Assembly: GCF_947497935.1 (NCBI RefSeq) | Contig: NZ_CANMIO010000019.1 | Span: forward strand, 1 to 64,000 | DNA: 64,000 bases | Source of the DNA: an uncultured Shewanella sp. | Lineage (GTDB): Bacteria > Pseudomonadota > Gammaproteobacteria > Enterobacterales > Shewanellaceae | Direction: 5' to 3' | In this document: piece by piece, positions 1-9,089 of the stretch | Layout of the letters: each line of letters begins with the position of its first letter | Numbering within the stretch: position 1 is the first letter of the stretch | The notes under the pieces: model-generated | The model's input: only the letters and a program-made list of their open reading frames with translations | Told to the model about the DNA's origin: nothing | Databases searched by the model: none | Translations under genes and position numbers: made by a program

Positions 1-77
<77 letters not shown>

Positions 78-361
78 ACTGTGTTCTTGCTGTCCGTTTG
101 GCTGTTGCCTTGGAACGAGCGCTATAGTATGGCGATAGCGTCATCGTTGCAAGTAAAAAAACACAATTATGTGTTAAGCGGTGATTTGCTGGCCAAGTTG
201 GGCGGTGTTTAATCGTTTTAGGCATTTTTTAAGTAAAACAATTACAAACGAGAATGTTTTATGCCAAGTTTTAACCCATTTTATTAAGCGAAGAATCCCT
301 TGAAGCAACTTTTATCAATATCGCTTTTAGCTCAACTGTTATCCCAACTGCACTAAAAATC
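78..361. other. Intergenic, no gene seen
   Basis: About 280 bases between the tRNA and the terminator of the MFS gene. The sequence is A+T rich with no open frame of note. The tRNA promoter should lie here, reading leftward, but no convincing -35/-10 pair could be fixed by eye. Confidence 0.5.
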
Positions 362-390
362 AAAAAAGCCACTTTATTAGTGGCTCTTTT
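362..390 (-). terminator. Bidirectional rho-independent terminator
   Basis: A 7-bp stem (AGCCACT / AGTGGCT, 367-373 with 379-385) with a 5-base loop is flanked by an A-run on one side and T-rich sequence on the other. It lies 20 bases past the stop of the MFS gene and would end its minus-strand transcript. Confidence 0.8.
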
Positions 391-410
391 ACCTAGATAG
401 TATATCCAGA

Positions 411-1622
411 TCAGTTCAATACAAGCTTCGGCTTTATTACCATAGGCCTATCATCTATAGGTAGATGCAGTAAAGCCGCAATAAAGGCTAATACAACAGT
501 ACTCCACCAAATCGGATCGTAACTGCCATAATAGTCGTAGATACGACCACCAACCCAGGCTCCCAGAAAACTGCCTAGCTGATGAGTAAAGAACACTAAA
601 CCATATAGCGTTGATAAGTAGCGCGCCCCAAAAATTTGCCTTACTAAGCCAGAAGTCAGCGGCACTGTGCCTAGCCAACAAAATCCAATCGCCGCGCCAA
701 ATACTGCAGCGGTATTATTAGTTACAGGTAAGGTCACAAAGGCAGCAATAACGACTGTTCTCACTAAATAGAGTGCACTCATTACATATCGCTTATTAAA
801 CCTATCCCCCATGACGCCCCAAAAGTAAGAGCCAAATATGTTAAATATCCCCACATAAGCCAAGGCTAAGGCAGCTGTTGAGCTATCCAAATGCTTATCT
901 GCTAGATAACTGGGTAAATGAGTGGCAATAAACATCACATGAAAACCACAAACAAAAAAGCCCATATGAATAAGCCAGTAATTACGATTAGTACAGGCCT
1001 GTTTAAGTGCCTCAGTTAAGGTTTGGTCATCTAATTGCTCAGGACTCGTTTCACTTGGCTTCGCTGTTTTCATAAACGAAGCGAAAGCGAACATGAAACA
1101 ACAAAGCAGTGCGAATACCTGTAGTGCAGTCTGCCAGTCAAACTCTGTAAGTAAACTTTGCGCTCCAGGGATCACCGCAAACATACCAAATGAGCCTGCA
1201 GCCGTGGTTAACCCAAATGCCTTTGCTGTATGCTCGGCAGGTACAACTTTGGCGACAGCGCCAAGCACCACCACATAACTGGTGGCGCTAAGTCCCAATC
1301 CAATCAACATGCTTATAGACACGTAAAACATCTCTGTTGTCGTTGATATAGATGTAAGCAGTAGCCCTAAACCATAGACTAACGAGCCGAGCATAATGAT
1401 TCTTTTAGATCCAAACCTGTCTGCTGCCATCCCTACAAACGGCTGAAATACCCCAAACAATAAATTCTGCAACGCAATTGCTAGACTAAAAAACTCTCGC
1501 CCTTGATCAAAAGTTGTTGAAATCGGCATCATAAAGATCCCAAAAGACTGGCGGACCCCAAGACTGATAATAAGAATGCCAATACCTAACCAGACTAAAA
1601 CGGGGAAGCGAAAGATACTCAT
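411..1622 (-). CDS. Major facilitator superfamily transporter
   Basis: 403-residue polytopic inner-membrane protein with about 12 hydrophobic segments in two halves. The loop after helix 2 carries the MFS signature GMAADRFGSKR (near residue 64), and the second half has a matching GVMGDRFNKR. The length and the N-terminal VRQSFGIFM segment fit the MFS branch that includes oxalate/formate-type and monocarboxylate-like permeases, but the substrate cannot be read from sequence. The start at 1622 has GAGG six bases upstream, and its ATG overlaps the stop of a small upstream frame by four bases. A terminator follows closely. The general function is sure; the substrate is unknown. Confidence 0.9.
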   Translation of the reverse strand: MSIFRFPVLVWLGIGILIISLGVRQSFGIFMMPISTTFDQGREFFSLAIALQNLLFGVFQPFVGMAADRFGSKRIIMLGSLVYGLGLLLTSISTTTEMFYVSISMLIGLGLSATSYVVVLGAVAKVVPAEHTAKAFGLTTAAGSFGMFAVIPGAQSLLTEFDWQTALQVFALLCCFMFAFASFMKTAKPSETSPEQLDDQTLTEALKQACTNRNYWLIHMGFFVCGFHVMFIATHLPSYLADKHLDSSTAALALAYVGIFNIFGSYFWGVMGDRFNKRYVMSALYLVRTVVIAAFVTLPVTNNTAAVFGAAIGFCWLGTVPLTSGLVRQIFGARYLSTLYGLVFFTHQLGSFLGAWVGGRIYDYYGSYDPIWWSTVVLAFIAALLHLPIDDRPMVIKPKLVLN

Positions 1623-1807
1623 TGGTGTACCTCATTTGCTACATGTGTATTGTCATTTATTGGTTTAGGGAGTTGATGGCAACCTACATCCGTTGCATTA
1701 AGGCTAAAAGCATCGAGTAGTGGTTTGCAGTAATGAACCAATATAAGAGTAAAAATTAACAAGGAGGTCATGCGCAGAAGCTGCGCGAATAGAGTTTGAG
1801 AACGCAT
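1619..1807 (-). CDS. Possible small membrane protein upstream of the MFS gene
   Basis: A 62-residue frame with one hydrophobic stretch (TSLLIFTLILVHY, about residues 14-26) and a polar tail. Its stop overlaps the ATG of the MFS transporter (ATGA), as in translationally coupled pairs. Against it: no clear ribosome-binding site precedes the ATG at 1807, and I recognise no family. It may be a real leader or partner peptide or simply open sequence ahead of the transporter. Confidence 0.35.
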   Translation of the reverse strand: MRSQTLFAQLLRMTSLLIFTLILVHYCKPLLDAFSLNATDVGCHQLPKPINDNTHVANEVHQ

Positions 1808-1923
1808 GGATATTGAGGTTGAGAAAAGAAGAGGCGCATCCTACAGCGGCGTAAAACATGAGGCAAATGAATAATCAGAAACAACACTATGCATAGAATG
1901 CATGTGAGCTAACTGTCACTAAT

Positions 1924-1960
1924 AAAAAACGGGCATTCAATACTGAATGCCCGTTTCATT
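1924..1960 (-). terminator. Bidirectional rho-independent terminator
   Basis: A 12-bp perfect stem (AACGGGCATTCA with TGAATGCCCGTT, 1928-1939 and 1944-1955) with a 4-base loop, an A-run on the left and TTTCATTTTT on the right. It lies 44 bases beyond the stop of the VF530 protein gene. Confidence 0.85.
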
Positions 1961-2003
1961 TTTACCCGATGCTCGCCTAGTTATTTAAGGCATAACAGAG
2001 AGA

Positions 2004-2501
2004 TTACTTACCCCAAGGGTTAGTTGGATCTTGTGACGCTGCAGGTCGTTTCGAGCCACTTTTGCGATTTTGCGCGTAAGAATCTTGTGCTCTTGGCTTA
2101 TCTTTACTGAAGCGAGGGCGTGAACCATTCTTCTTCATTTCCTTATAGTTTGCCATGGCCTTAGTGCGCATTTCTGCAACTAATTCCACAGTCAACTTTT
2201 CAGGTTTACGCGGCACAATGCCATCGGCATAACCACGTTCGCGTGGTTTAAGTGCCATTTGTTCTTCATTGCCTTTTGGCATACGCTTAAAACGGTATAG
2301 GTAAAATGCTTCTACACGTTCCCTCGCCCACTCAGTCTTTTTCAAAAACTTAACGCATGAATCCATATTCGGATTTAAATTAAAGCACGCCAATCTAAGG
2401 GCGGCGTAAAGCACTTTATAGTCATAAAACTTCACAAGCTCAGTCAGCATGGTTTCAAGTTTTAAGCCGTGAAGCGGGTTGTTCTGTTGATGTTCAATCA
2501 T
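2004..2501 (-). CDS. VF530/DUF2132 family DNA-binding protein
   Basis: 165 residues. Residues 8-72 (starting NPLHGLKLETML, ending in the TEWARERVEAFYLYRF region) match the VF530 fold, a small helical domain known from Vibrio fischeri and described as a DNA-binding protein. The family is usually only about 75-90 residues. Here a basic, low-complexity tail of some 90 residues follows, rich in K, R, P and S and ending PTNPWGK, which could add nucleic-acid affinity. The gene stands alone with its own terminator. The cellular role is not known. No strong Shine-Dalgarno sequence precedes the ATG at 2501, though the start coincides with the domain edge. Confidence 0.85.
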   Translation of the reverse strand: MIEHQQNNPLHGLKLETMLTELVKFYDYKVLYAALRLACFNLNPNMDSCVKFLKKTEWARERVEAFYLYRFKRMPKGNEEQMALKPRERGYADGIVPRKPEKLTVELVAEMRTKAMANYKEMKKNGSRPRFSKDKPRAQDSYAQNRKSGSKRPAASQDPTNPWGK

Positions 2502-2843
2502 GGGGCGTCCAAATATCGCAGATAATATGTAATGCGCTAGCAGCTATTAAATGAAAAACATTTAATAGCCACTAAAGACCAATCATAACGCTGGTCAAAA
2601 CTATTTCCTAATAATAACAAGAAAAATCCTTTATCACCCTATCAAATCGTTCTGCGCCATCATTTATTGATGAAAGCCAACTCCAACATCATAAATATCA
2701 AACGATTCATCGCATGATTGCTCGACATCTAAGCACCTACCTCTGTATAATCCGCGGCTGTTTTGCCTCTCGAGCAGGATTAGTCTCCCTAACCTGTTAG
2801 CGTCTATGGCTTTCACTTTATATTATTCACTCAGGATACTCTT
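2502..2843. other. Divergent intergenic region
   Basis: 342 bases separating the VF530 gene from ybiT. Apart from the ybiT promoter at 2722-2751 nothing specific was recognised. No open frame of note is present. Confidence 0.5.
2722..2751 (+). promoter_or_regulatory. Putative sigma-70 promoter of ybiT
   Basis: TCGACA (2722-2727) and a perfect TATAAT (2746-2751) are separated by 18 bases. The pair lies about 90 bases upstream of the ybiT start codon. Seen by eye only; no transcript data. Confidence 0.6.
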
Positions 2844-4454
2844 TTGATTTCTACCGCAAATATTACGATGCAGTTTGGCCCAGAGCCATTATTCGAAAAC
2901 ATTTCCGCTAAGTTTGGTAACGGCAATCGCTACGGCTTAATCGGCGCAAATGGTTGTGGTAAATCCACCTTTATGAAGATCCTCAGTGGCGAGCTTGCAC
3001 CGACTTCAGGTAATGTTTCAATTACTCCAGGTCAAAAAGTCGGTACCTTGAGCCAGAATCAGTTTGCATTTGAAGAATACAGCGTTATTGACGCGGTAAT
3101 TCAAGGCGATACAAAACTGTGGGAAATCAAGCAAGAACGTGAGCGTATCTATTCACTGCCAGAAATGAGCGAAGAAGATGGTATGAAAGTGGGCGAACTT
3201 GAAAGTGAGTTTGCTGAAATGGACGGTTACAGCGCTGAAAGTCGTGCAGGTGAAATCTTACTTGAAGCCGGTATCGAAGAAGAGTTCCACTTCGGCTTAA
3301 TGAGCCAGGTCGCACCCGGTTTTAAATTACGCGTACTATTAGCACAGGCATTGTTCTCAAATCCAGATATCTTGCTACTGGACGAACCAACCAACAACTT
3401 GGACATTCATACCATTAACTGGTTGGCTGAAGAGCTTAATAAACGCAAGTGCACCATGATCATCATTTCGCACGACAGACACTTCTTAAACACTGTTTGT
3501 ACCCATATGGCAGATATCGATTACGGTGAGCTACGTATTTACCCAGGTAACTACGAGTACTTCATGGAAGCCTCTGCACTTATTCAAGAACAGCTACTTG
3601 CGGGTAACGCTAAGAAAAGCGCTGAAATGACAGAGCTACAAGACTTCGTTAACCGCTTTGGTGCTAACGCGTCTAAAGCGAAGCAAGCGAGTTCTCGTGC
3701 TAAGAAGCTTGAGAAAATCAGCTTAGATGAAGTCAAAGCGTCAAGCCGTATGACACCATCGCTTCGTTTCGAAGATGGTAAAAAAATGCACCGCCAAGCA
3801 CTTATTCTTGAGAATGTCGGCCATGGTTTTGATGGCGAAACCCTATTTGAAGGCGGCGAATTAATCCTTGAAGCGGGTGCTAAGCTTGCCGTTATTGGTG
3901 AAAACGGTGTCGGCAAGTCAACTTTCCTACGCTGTTTAGTGAATGAATTACAAAACAACCATGGCGTCATTAAGTGGTCTGAAAATGCGTCTATCGGCTA
4001 TTGTCCACAGGACAGCAGCAAAGACTTTGATAATGATCTAAGCCTATTTGATTGGATGTCACAGTGGCGCCTTCCAAAGCATAACGACCTAATGGTACGT
4101 GGCATGCTAGGCCGTTTATTGTTTACTGAAGACGACATCAATAAGAAGGCCCGTAACTGTTCTGGTGGTGAGAAAAACCGTCTGTTATTCGGTAAGTTAA
4201 TGATGATGGACATCAACGTACTGGTAATGGATGAGCCAACTAACCACATGGATATGGAAGCGATCGAAGCATTAAACAATGCGCTTAAAGTGTATCAAGG
4301 TACGCTAATTTTCGTTAGCCATGACCGTGAGTTTGTTTCATCTTTGGCAACGCGTATTATCGATGTTAAAAACAAGAAGCTAATTAACTTCCAAGGTACC
4401 TTTAACGAGTACATGGCAAGTCAGGCTGAAAATGAAGCGAGTAATAAAGCCTAA
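2844..4454 (+). CDS. ybiT: ABC-F family ATPase YbiT
   Basis: 536 residues with two ABC ATPase domains and no membrane segment. Walker A motifs are GANGCGKST (near residue 33) and GENGVGKST (near 351). Walker B segments are LLLDEPTNNLD and LVMDEPTNHMD, and the second ABC signature is CSGGEKNRLLFG. The N-terminus (ITMQFGPEPLFENIS) and the inter-domain linker match E. coli YbiT closely in length and sequence. ABC-F proteins bind the ribosomal E site; YbiT has no settled in vivo role. The start is a TTG at 2844 with AGGA about seven bases upstream. A strong promoter lies at 2722-2751 and a terminator at 4511-4546. It is transcribed alone. Confidence 0.95.
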   Translation: MISTANITMQFGPEPLFENISAKFGNGNRYGLIGANGCGKSTFMKILSGELAPTSGNVSITPGQKVGTLSQNQFAFEEYSVIDAVIQGDTKLWEIKQERERIYSLPEMSEEDGMKVGELESEFAEMDGYSAESRAGEILLEAGIEEEFHFGLMSQVAPGFKLRVLLAQALFSNPDILLLDEPTNNLDIHTINWLAEELNKRKCTMIIISHDRHFLNTVCTHMADIDYGELRIYPGNYEYFMEASALIQEQLLAGNAKKSAEMTELQDFVNRFGANASKAKQASSRAKKLEKISLDEVKASSRMTPSLRFEDGKKMHRQALILENVGHGFDGETLFEGGELILEAGAKLAVIGENGVGKSTFLRCLVNELQNNHGVIKWSENASIGYCPQDSSKDFDNDLSLFDWMSQWRLPKHNDLMVRGMLGRLLFTEDDINKKARNCSGGEKNRLLFGKLMMMDINVLVMDEPTNHMDMEAIEALNNALKVYQGTLIFVSHDREFVSSLATRIIDVKNKKLINFQGTFNEYMASQAENEASNKA

Positions 4455-4510
4455 TTGAAGCTTGCTAACTTCGTAAGTAACGTAAGTATCTGGCCTCGCT
4501 AATCCCATAC

Positions 4511-4548
4511 AAAAATGGCGCTAATCTTTTTGATTAGCGCCATTTTTG
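4511..4548 (+). terminator. Bidirectional rho-independent terminator
   Basis: A 15-bp stem, AAAAATGGCGCTAAT on the left arm and its complement on the right (4511-4525 with 4532-4546), flanked by A and T runs. It sits between the convergent ybiT and catB-like genes and can serve both. Confidence 0.9.
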
Positions 4549-4592
4549 TATTGTTGCCCGCTTTACTTAATGAGCTTTAAATTTGAATACAT

Positions 4593-5243
4593 TTACTCAT
4601 GATCAAGATGGTATTGATATAAACCGCCAATGTCTGCACTGCACATTAACGGCATCGCGCCTTTAAGTTTCTCCAGCGGCCAATCCCACCACTTTATCTG
4701 TAACAGCTTAGCAATTAACTCTGGCTCGAATCTCAGCTTAACCAGCTTGTTACTGCCGACCACCACGCTATACGGCGCAACATCTTTTGAAATAACCGCT
4801 CTTGCGCCAATCACTGCACCGTCACCTATGGTCACCCCTGGCATGATCATCGCCTCAGAGCCAATCCACACATCGTTGCCGATAACTGTGTTGCCCGCAC
4901 GCTCAAAACCACTGTTAACCCCATCACCAAAGGTCTCTTGGGAGAACGGATAGGTGGAGATCCAGTCCAGTCGATGACCCTGATTTCCCGCCAGCATAAA
5001 ACACGCACCAGAAGCGATGGAGCAGAACTTGCCGATAATCAGCTTATCGACCTCACCAAAGACCCCCGCCTCCCACACATCTATGGTCGATCCATCACCA
5101 AGCAAGTAACGCACCGCTTGATCTTCGAACGATTTACCATGATAAAAGCCAGAGTAATATGAGTACTCTCCCACTTCGATATTCGGGTTAACGACTTGTT
5201 CTTTAAGTTTTTTAGAATCAAGCCAACTGGTGAACTGGTTCAT
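4593..5243 (-). CDS. CatB-type xenobiotic O-acetyltransferase
   Basis: 216 residues of left-handed beta-helix (hexapeptide repeat) acetyltransferase. Identity comes from the N-terminal NPNIEVGEYSYYSGFYHG block, the catalytic-loop AGNQGHRLDW with His90, the NTVIGNDVWIGSEA repeat and the C-terminal KWWDWPLEKLKGAMPL. These are characteristic of xenobiotic acetyltransferases of the CatB/Vat class, which move acetyl from acetyl-CoA to chloramphenicol or streptogramin A. Catalytic residues look intact. Whether this chromosomal copy gives resistance cannot be told from sequence. It has its own Shine-Dalgarno (AAGG, six bases from the ATG) and no mobile-element neighbours. Confidence 0.9.
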   Translation of the reverse strand: MNQFTSWLDSKKLKEQVVNPNIEVGEYSYYSGFYHGKSFEDQAVRYLLGDGSTIDVWEAGVFGEVDKLIIGKFCSIASGACFMLAGNQGHRLDWISTYPFSQETFGDGVNSGFERAGNTVIGNDVWIGSEAMIMPGVTIGDGAVIGARAVISKDVAPYSVVVGSNKLVKLRFEPELIAKLLQIKWWDWPLEKLKGAMPLMCSADIGGLYQYHLDHE

Positions 5244-5294
5244 TTAGACCTTGAAATGTTAATTTAGTAAATATCATGCAATAATCACTCAATC

Positions 5295-6170
5295 TTACAG
5301 CGCAATGCCAATGCCGACTGCGTTATCAAAATGATTATAATCAGAAATGGTCATTCCATAACCACTTTGAAGCTTTAGGTAACCTCTTAAACCTTTATAT
5401 ATTGGAAAGCGCCAGCTCAATTCTTCATAGCCTTTAGAAAAGCCACTTTCAACAAGGTTTCTTAAGGTTAGGCTCAGTTGATGCTCACCAAAATACCAAT
5501 CCCCTTTAAGCGTTCCATAGCCCATATAGTCTTCAATATCAGGATTATAATCCGTGCCTGAAAAGTCCGCCCTCAGCCAAGGTTTTACACTGATTTCAAT
5601 ATCCTGGTACGCCAATGAAAACTCAAGATAAACACGGTTCCAACTTCGCTCATAAATGCCACCTTTGCCATTTGATTGGTGCTCGAAACCTAGGCTAGTG
5701 CTTTTCCAAGTATCGGCTGCGTCTCCGTGCTGCCAAAACCAGAACACTTGCGGTTGATACTGCGAATCTCGAAAATAGGCTGAGTCGTCATATGCCTGCC
5801 AATTAGATATTTGGCTGTAAGCGATGTAAAAGCCATCATTATCAGTGAATAGATTATTCGCGATGCCATATTTAAGGCTGAACTGAAACTGCACATTGGT
5901 TTCGCTGATCTCGTCATTATTTGGGTTTTGAGGAGCGTAGTAAGCTTGATTTGCTGATTGCGTTTGGTAAACCGGTAAAATGAAATTATTATCAAACACC
6001 GTAAGTGTATAAAGATCATCTGCAGGAGTTAAGCCTGCGACCCCAGTGATATCATTACTCACAGTGACCAGCTCTTTTGCCTGAAGTGAACCTGCAGCCA
6101 GTATGCTTGCCAGCAAAATAACATTGGTTTTAGTATTGGTTTTGGTTTTGATATTGCTTTTACGCTTCAA
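5295..6170 (-). CDS. pldA: Outer membrane phospholipase A (PldA/OMPLA)
   Basis: 291-residue beta-barrel enzyme that hydrolyses phospholipids misplaced in the outer leaflet. A signal peptide with an unusually long K/T/N-rich n-region (residues 1-16) and core VILLASILAAGSLQA is followed by a mature domain carrying the catalytic triad pattern: His164 and Ser166 in GFEHQSNGKGG, and Asn178 in SWNRVY, spaced as in E. coli OMPLA. The protein ends in hydrophobic L, as barrel proteins often do. The start is TTG at 6170, chosen because GGGAGA lies about nine bases upstream and the signal peptide begins here. Confidence 0.93.
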   Translation of the reverse strand: MKRKSNIKTKTNTKTNVILLASILAAGSLQAKELVTVSNDITGVAGLTPADDLYTLTVFDNNFILPVYQTQSANQAYYAPQNPNNDEISETNVQFQFSLKYGIANNLFTDNDGFYIAYSQISNWQAYDDSAYFRDSQYQPQVFWFWQHGDAADTWKSTSLGFEHQSNGKGGIYERSWNRVYLEFSLAYQDIEISVKPWLRADFSGTDYNPDIEDYMGYGTLKGDWYFGEHQLSLTLRNLVESGFSKGYEELSWRFPIYKGLRGYLKLQSGYGMTISDYNHFDNAVGIGIAL

Positions 6171-6565
6171 GTTATTTATCTCCCTCTTAAATAACGACGA
6201 ACGACATCAACAATATACTTGTTTTTTCCAGATGTTCGCCTCAATATCTTAATATATTGGAATTATATTGATTTTACACCTTTCAGCGCTAACCTTCGCC
6301 ATATAAACCAAAGGCTAAGATATTCCAAGGCGCCCTCCTTTTTAATGTTGAAAATGGTTAGCTACTTAAACCCTTTGATACATTGAGCGCCAGCTTGAAA
6401 AACAGCGGTTTTGAATAAAGTCTATTCGAATAGAGCCCATTTCAAATAGTGCAAATCTCGAAAAATGGCAATCTCGAAAAGTGGCAGTCTCAAAAGCCCA
6501 TGAAAAAGGAGCCCATACAGGCCCCAGCAAAATATCTTAGCTAACCAGGATAAAACACGCTGACA
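6171..6565. other. Intergenic with short tandem repeats
   Basis: 395 bases between uvrB-like and pldA, with no gene. It contains the 14-base palindrome TCTATTCGAATAGA at 6421-6434 and the tandem repeat at 6454-6499, listed separately. The pldA promoter should lie near its left-hand gene but was not resolved. Confidence 0.5.
6454..6499. repeat. 16-bp tandem repeat, about 2.9 copies
   Basis: Units AATCTCGAAAAATGGC (6454-6469) and AATCTCGAAAAGTGGC (6470-6485) differ at one position, and a third degenerate partial unit starts AGTCTCAAAAGCCC (6486-6499). The repeat lies downstream of the uvrB-like stop codon. Confidence 0.75.
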
Positions 6566-8545
6566 TTACATAAAGATAAACTGACGATAGAGTGCAATAA
6601 GCTGCTCTCGAACAAGCTTAGCTTCATCCACCCCGCCCTCATCGACAAACTGCAGTAACTCCTTCTCTTTGGCGGTGATCTGTTGACACAAGGCTGACAG
6701 GCTCGCACAAAACTGCGCCCTATCCATGTGGCTAACTGCTGCCTGAGTCTGACTATCGGTGTCGAGTTTACGCTTCGATGAAGTCGGCACAATCCCATTA
6801 GCCATGTTATAGATGATTTGATGGCCTCTGCGCTGGGATGACTCATCGATGGCACTTTGCATCGCAGTCGTCACCTTATCTGCGTATAAAATCGCTTTGC
6901 CGTTCTCGTTACGCGCTGCTCGTCCGATAATTTGAATAAGCGCCTGTTCTGAGCGTAAGAAACCGGCTTTATCGGCATCGAGTACCGCCACCAATGATGC
7001 CTCTGGAATATCTAAACCTTCACGTAATAGGTTAATGCCTATTAGTACATCGATCTCCCCTGCACGCAAAGAATTAATGATCTCTACTCTATCGTTGGTT
7101 TTAATATCAGAGTGTAAATAGCTGACTTTAATCCCTTTAGCAGACAAAAAGTCATTTAACGATTCAGCGCTTTTTTTAGTTAACGTGGTCACCAGTGTCC
7201 GCTCGTTGCGGCTAAGCCTAACGGATATCTCCTTGACGAGATCGTCAAGCTGCTCCTCAGAGGGGCGAATTTCAATTTCAGGATCGAGCAAACCTGTTGG
7301 ACGGATAATCTGCTTAAATACCTGCTCTTTTGATTTTGATAGCTCGTAGTGGCTCGGAGTGGCAGATACAAAAATAGTTTGTGGTTTGATGCTCTCAAAC
7401 TCAGTGAAGCTCAAAGGACGGTTGTTACGGGCAGAAGGGAGACGAAATCCAAAATCGATTAGAGTGTTCTTACGGCTCTGATCACTCTTATACATCGCCG
7501 ATATCTGCGGGATCATCACATGTGACTCGTCAATAAACAGCAAGCCATCAATGGGCAGATAGTCGAATAGCGTCGTTGGCGGTAACTGTGGATCACGTTG
7601 ATTGAGATAGGAGGCGTAGTTCTCTATACCTGGGCAGTAGCCCTGTAGTCGTAACAACTCGAGGTCTGATATGGTGCGCTCATATAACCTCGCCGCCTCA
7701 GTCAGCCTATTTTCAGCGTTAAGTATGGCAACTTGCTGCTCCATGTCTGCCATGATCTGCTCGCAAGCGATTTCTACCTGCTCTAGAGATACCGAGTACA
7801 AGGTTTTTGGTGAAACGCAATATTCAGTAATCGCCTCGAGCTGTTCGCCACTGATGGCATCAATCCAATAAAGCTGACTGACTCGTCCAGCTTCAATTTC
7901 AACTGTCAGCGCCTGATGCTCAGAATCGGCAGGAAAGATATCAATCACTCCCTCACGTACTAAAAATGTCGCGCGCTTGATGGTGCGATTACAACGTATG
8001 TACTGTAACCGCTCTAGACGTGCAATTAAGTCATGAAGTTCTATCTCTTGCCCTAACCAGAGCTTCACTTGCAAGGAACGGTATGCCTCAGGATCGCCCA
8101 AGCCATATATCGATGAAACAGACGCCACAACGATAACGTCTCTACGCTCAATCAAGGCCTTAGTCGTCGATAGGCGTAAACGCTCTAAATGCTCGTTAAT
8201 GGCAGAGTCTTTACGAATGAAACGGTCGCTACCGGGAAGATAGACTTCAGGCTGATAATAATCGTAATAAGAAACAAAGAATTCGACGGCATTTTCAGGA
8301 AAGAAGTGCCTCATCTCACTATAAAGCTGCGCGGCTAAAGTCTTGTTATGGGCCAGAATAATCGTTGGACGATTCAGCCTATGGATGATGTTGGCTACGG
8401 TGAATGTTTTACCCGATCCCGTTACCCCTTTTAAGGTCTGATGGCTCTCCCCACTATCAATCCCATCGACTAAGCGGGCAATGGCTTCAGGTTGATCGCC
8501 TGAAGGCGGATAGTTGGAATGTAAGATAAAGGTATTTTTTGACAT
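6566..8545 (-). CDS. UvrB-like excinuclease subunit (divergent)
   Basis: A 659-residue SF2 helicase-fold protein of nucleotide excision repair. UvrB works with UvrA to verify damage and loads UvrC. Visible parts: Walker A GVTGSGKT, the beta-hairpin segment SYYDYYQPEVYLPGSD, Walker B DESHV, helicase motifs VSATPSHYELSKS, GINLLREGLDIPEASLV and QIIGRAARNENGKA, and a C-terminal UVR-type coiled region. Several positions nearly invariant in UvrB differ: FIRKDS for FIEKDS, ISAMYKSD for IGGMYKGD, FLVRE for FRVRG. This suggests a second paralogue rather than the housekeeping gene. I chose ATG 8545 over an in-frame GTG at 8551 because AAGGCGAG is properly spaced only for the ATG. No LexA box was found. 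Confidence 0.88.
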   Translation of the reverse strand: MSKNTFILHSNYPPSGDQPEAIARLVDGIDSGESHQTLKGVTGSGKTFTVANIIHRLNRPTIILAHNKTLAAQLYSEMRHFFPENAVEFFVSYYDYYQPEVYLPGSDRFIRKDSAINEHLERLRLSTTKALIERRDVIVVASVSSIYGLGDPEAYRSLQVKLWLGQEIELHDLIARLERLQYIRCNRTIKRATFLVREGVIDIFPADSEHQALTVEIEAGRVSQLYWIDAISGEQLEAITEYCVSPKTLYSVSLEQVEIACEQIMADMEQQVAILNAENRLTEAARLYERTISDLELLRLQGYCPGIENYASYLNQRDPQLPPTTLFDYLPIDGLLFIDESHVMIPQISAMYKSDQSRKNTLIDFGFRLPSARNNRPLSFTEFESIKPQTIFVSATPSHYELSKSKEQVFKQIIRPTGLLDPEIEIRPSEEQLDDLVKEISVRLSRNERTLVTTLTKKSAESLNDFLSAKGIKVSYLHSDIKTNDRVEIINSLRAGEIDVLIGINLLREGLDIPEASLVAVLDADKAGFLRSEQALIQIIGRAARNENGKAILYADKVTTAMQSAIDESSQRRGHQIIYNMANGIVPTSSKRKLDTDSQTQAAVSHMDRAQFCASLSALCQQITAKEKELLQFVDEGGVDEAKLVREQLIALYRQFIFM

Positions 8546-9089
8546 AAGCACTCGCCTTTAATCAAGTCTTGCTGCGTAGTCTGTACACATTGCAGCAGCT
8601 TATATTAACTATAGAGTATCAAGCTTAGTCGATGACTAGGCGGGCGGTTTTTCTATTCGAAACAACCTTGATGTCGCTATGGGTTTTAGTTTCATATTGC
8701 TTACTCTCGGCTCTCGCCCTTAACTCTGTCTCTCGGCTTCAATAGGACTGAAATAGGCCTTAATATCGCTCAATCAGACAACATTCATTACAGGCAATTA
8801 TATACCGCCCAAGACCGATTTAAGCCGAATAACGTCGAATAAAATAAGCACGCCGACACTGCTTGCATCAAAAATAATCACCCCAACATCTTCAACCGAA
8901 GCGACCAACAACTCGTATCATCCCTACAATAAAACATTAGCACTTAGACAAGAAACAATAGACCGACTAATTTAGCCCTTAACTAAAGCCAAGTATCATC
9001 AAAATTATTGATGACACGTTTCACCTTTATTTTCACCATATCTTTAACTTACATTCACCGTCACTCTAACCTTAACGGCATAAGCATAA
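8546..9089. other. Intergenic, no gene supported
   Basis: 544 bases between the uvrB-like gene and the helicase. It should hold the uvrB-like promoter. No convincing protein, RNA or repeat was seen. A plus-strand frame starting at 9008 runs into the end of the helicase gene and is treated as a shadow. Confidence 0.5.

Noticed and set aside
8581..8595. CTG-rich palindrome upstream of the uvrB-like gene as a LexA (SOS) box
   Set aside because: CTGTACACATTGCAG has nine bases between CTG and CAG; the gammaproteobacterial LexA box needs ten. The inner bases are not an AT repeat.
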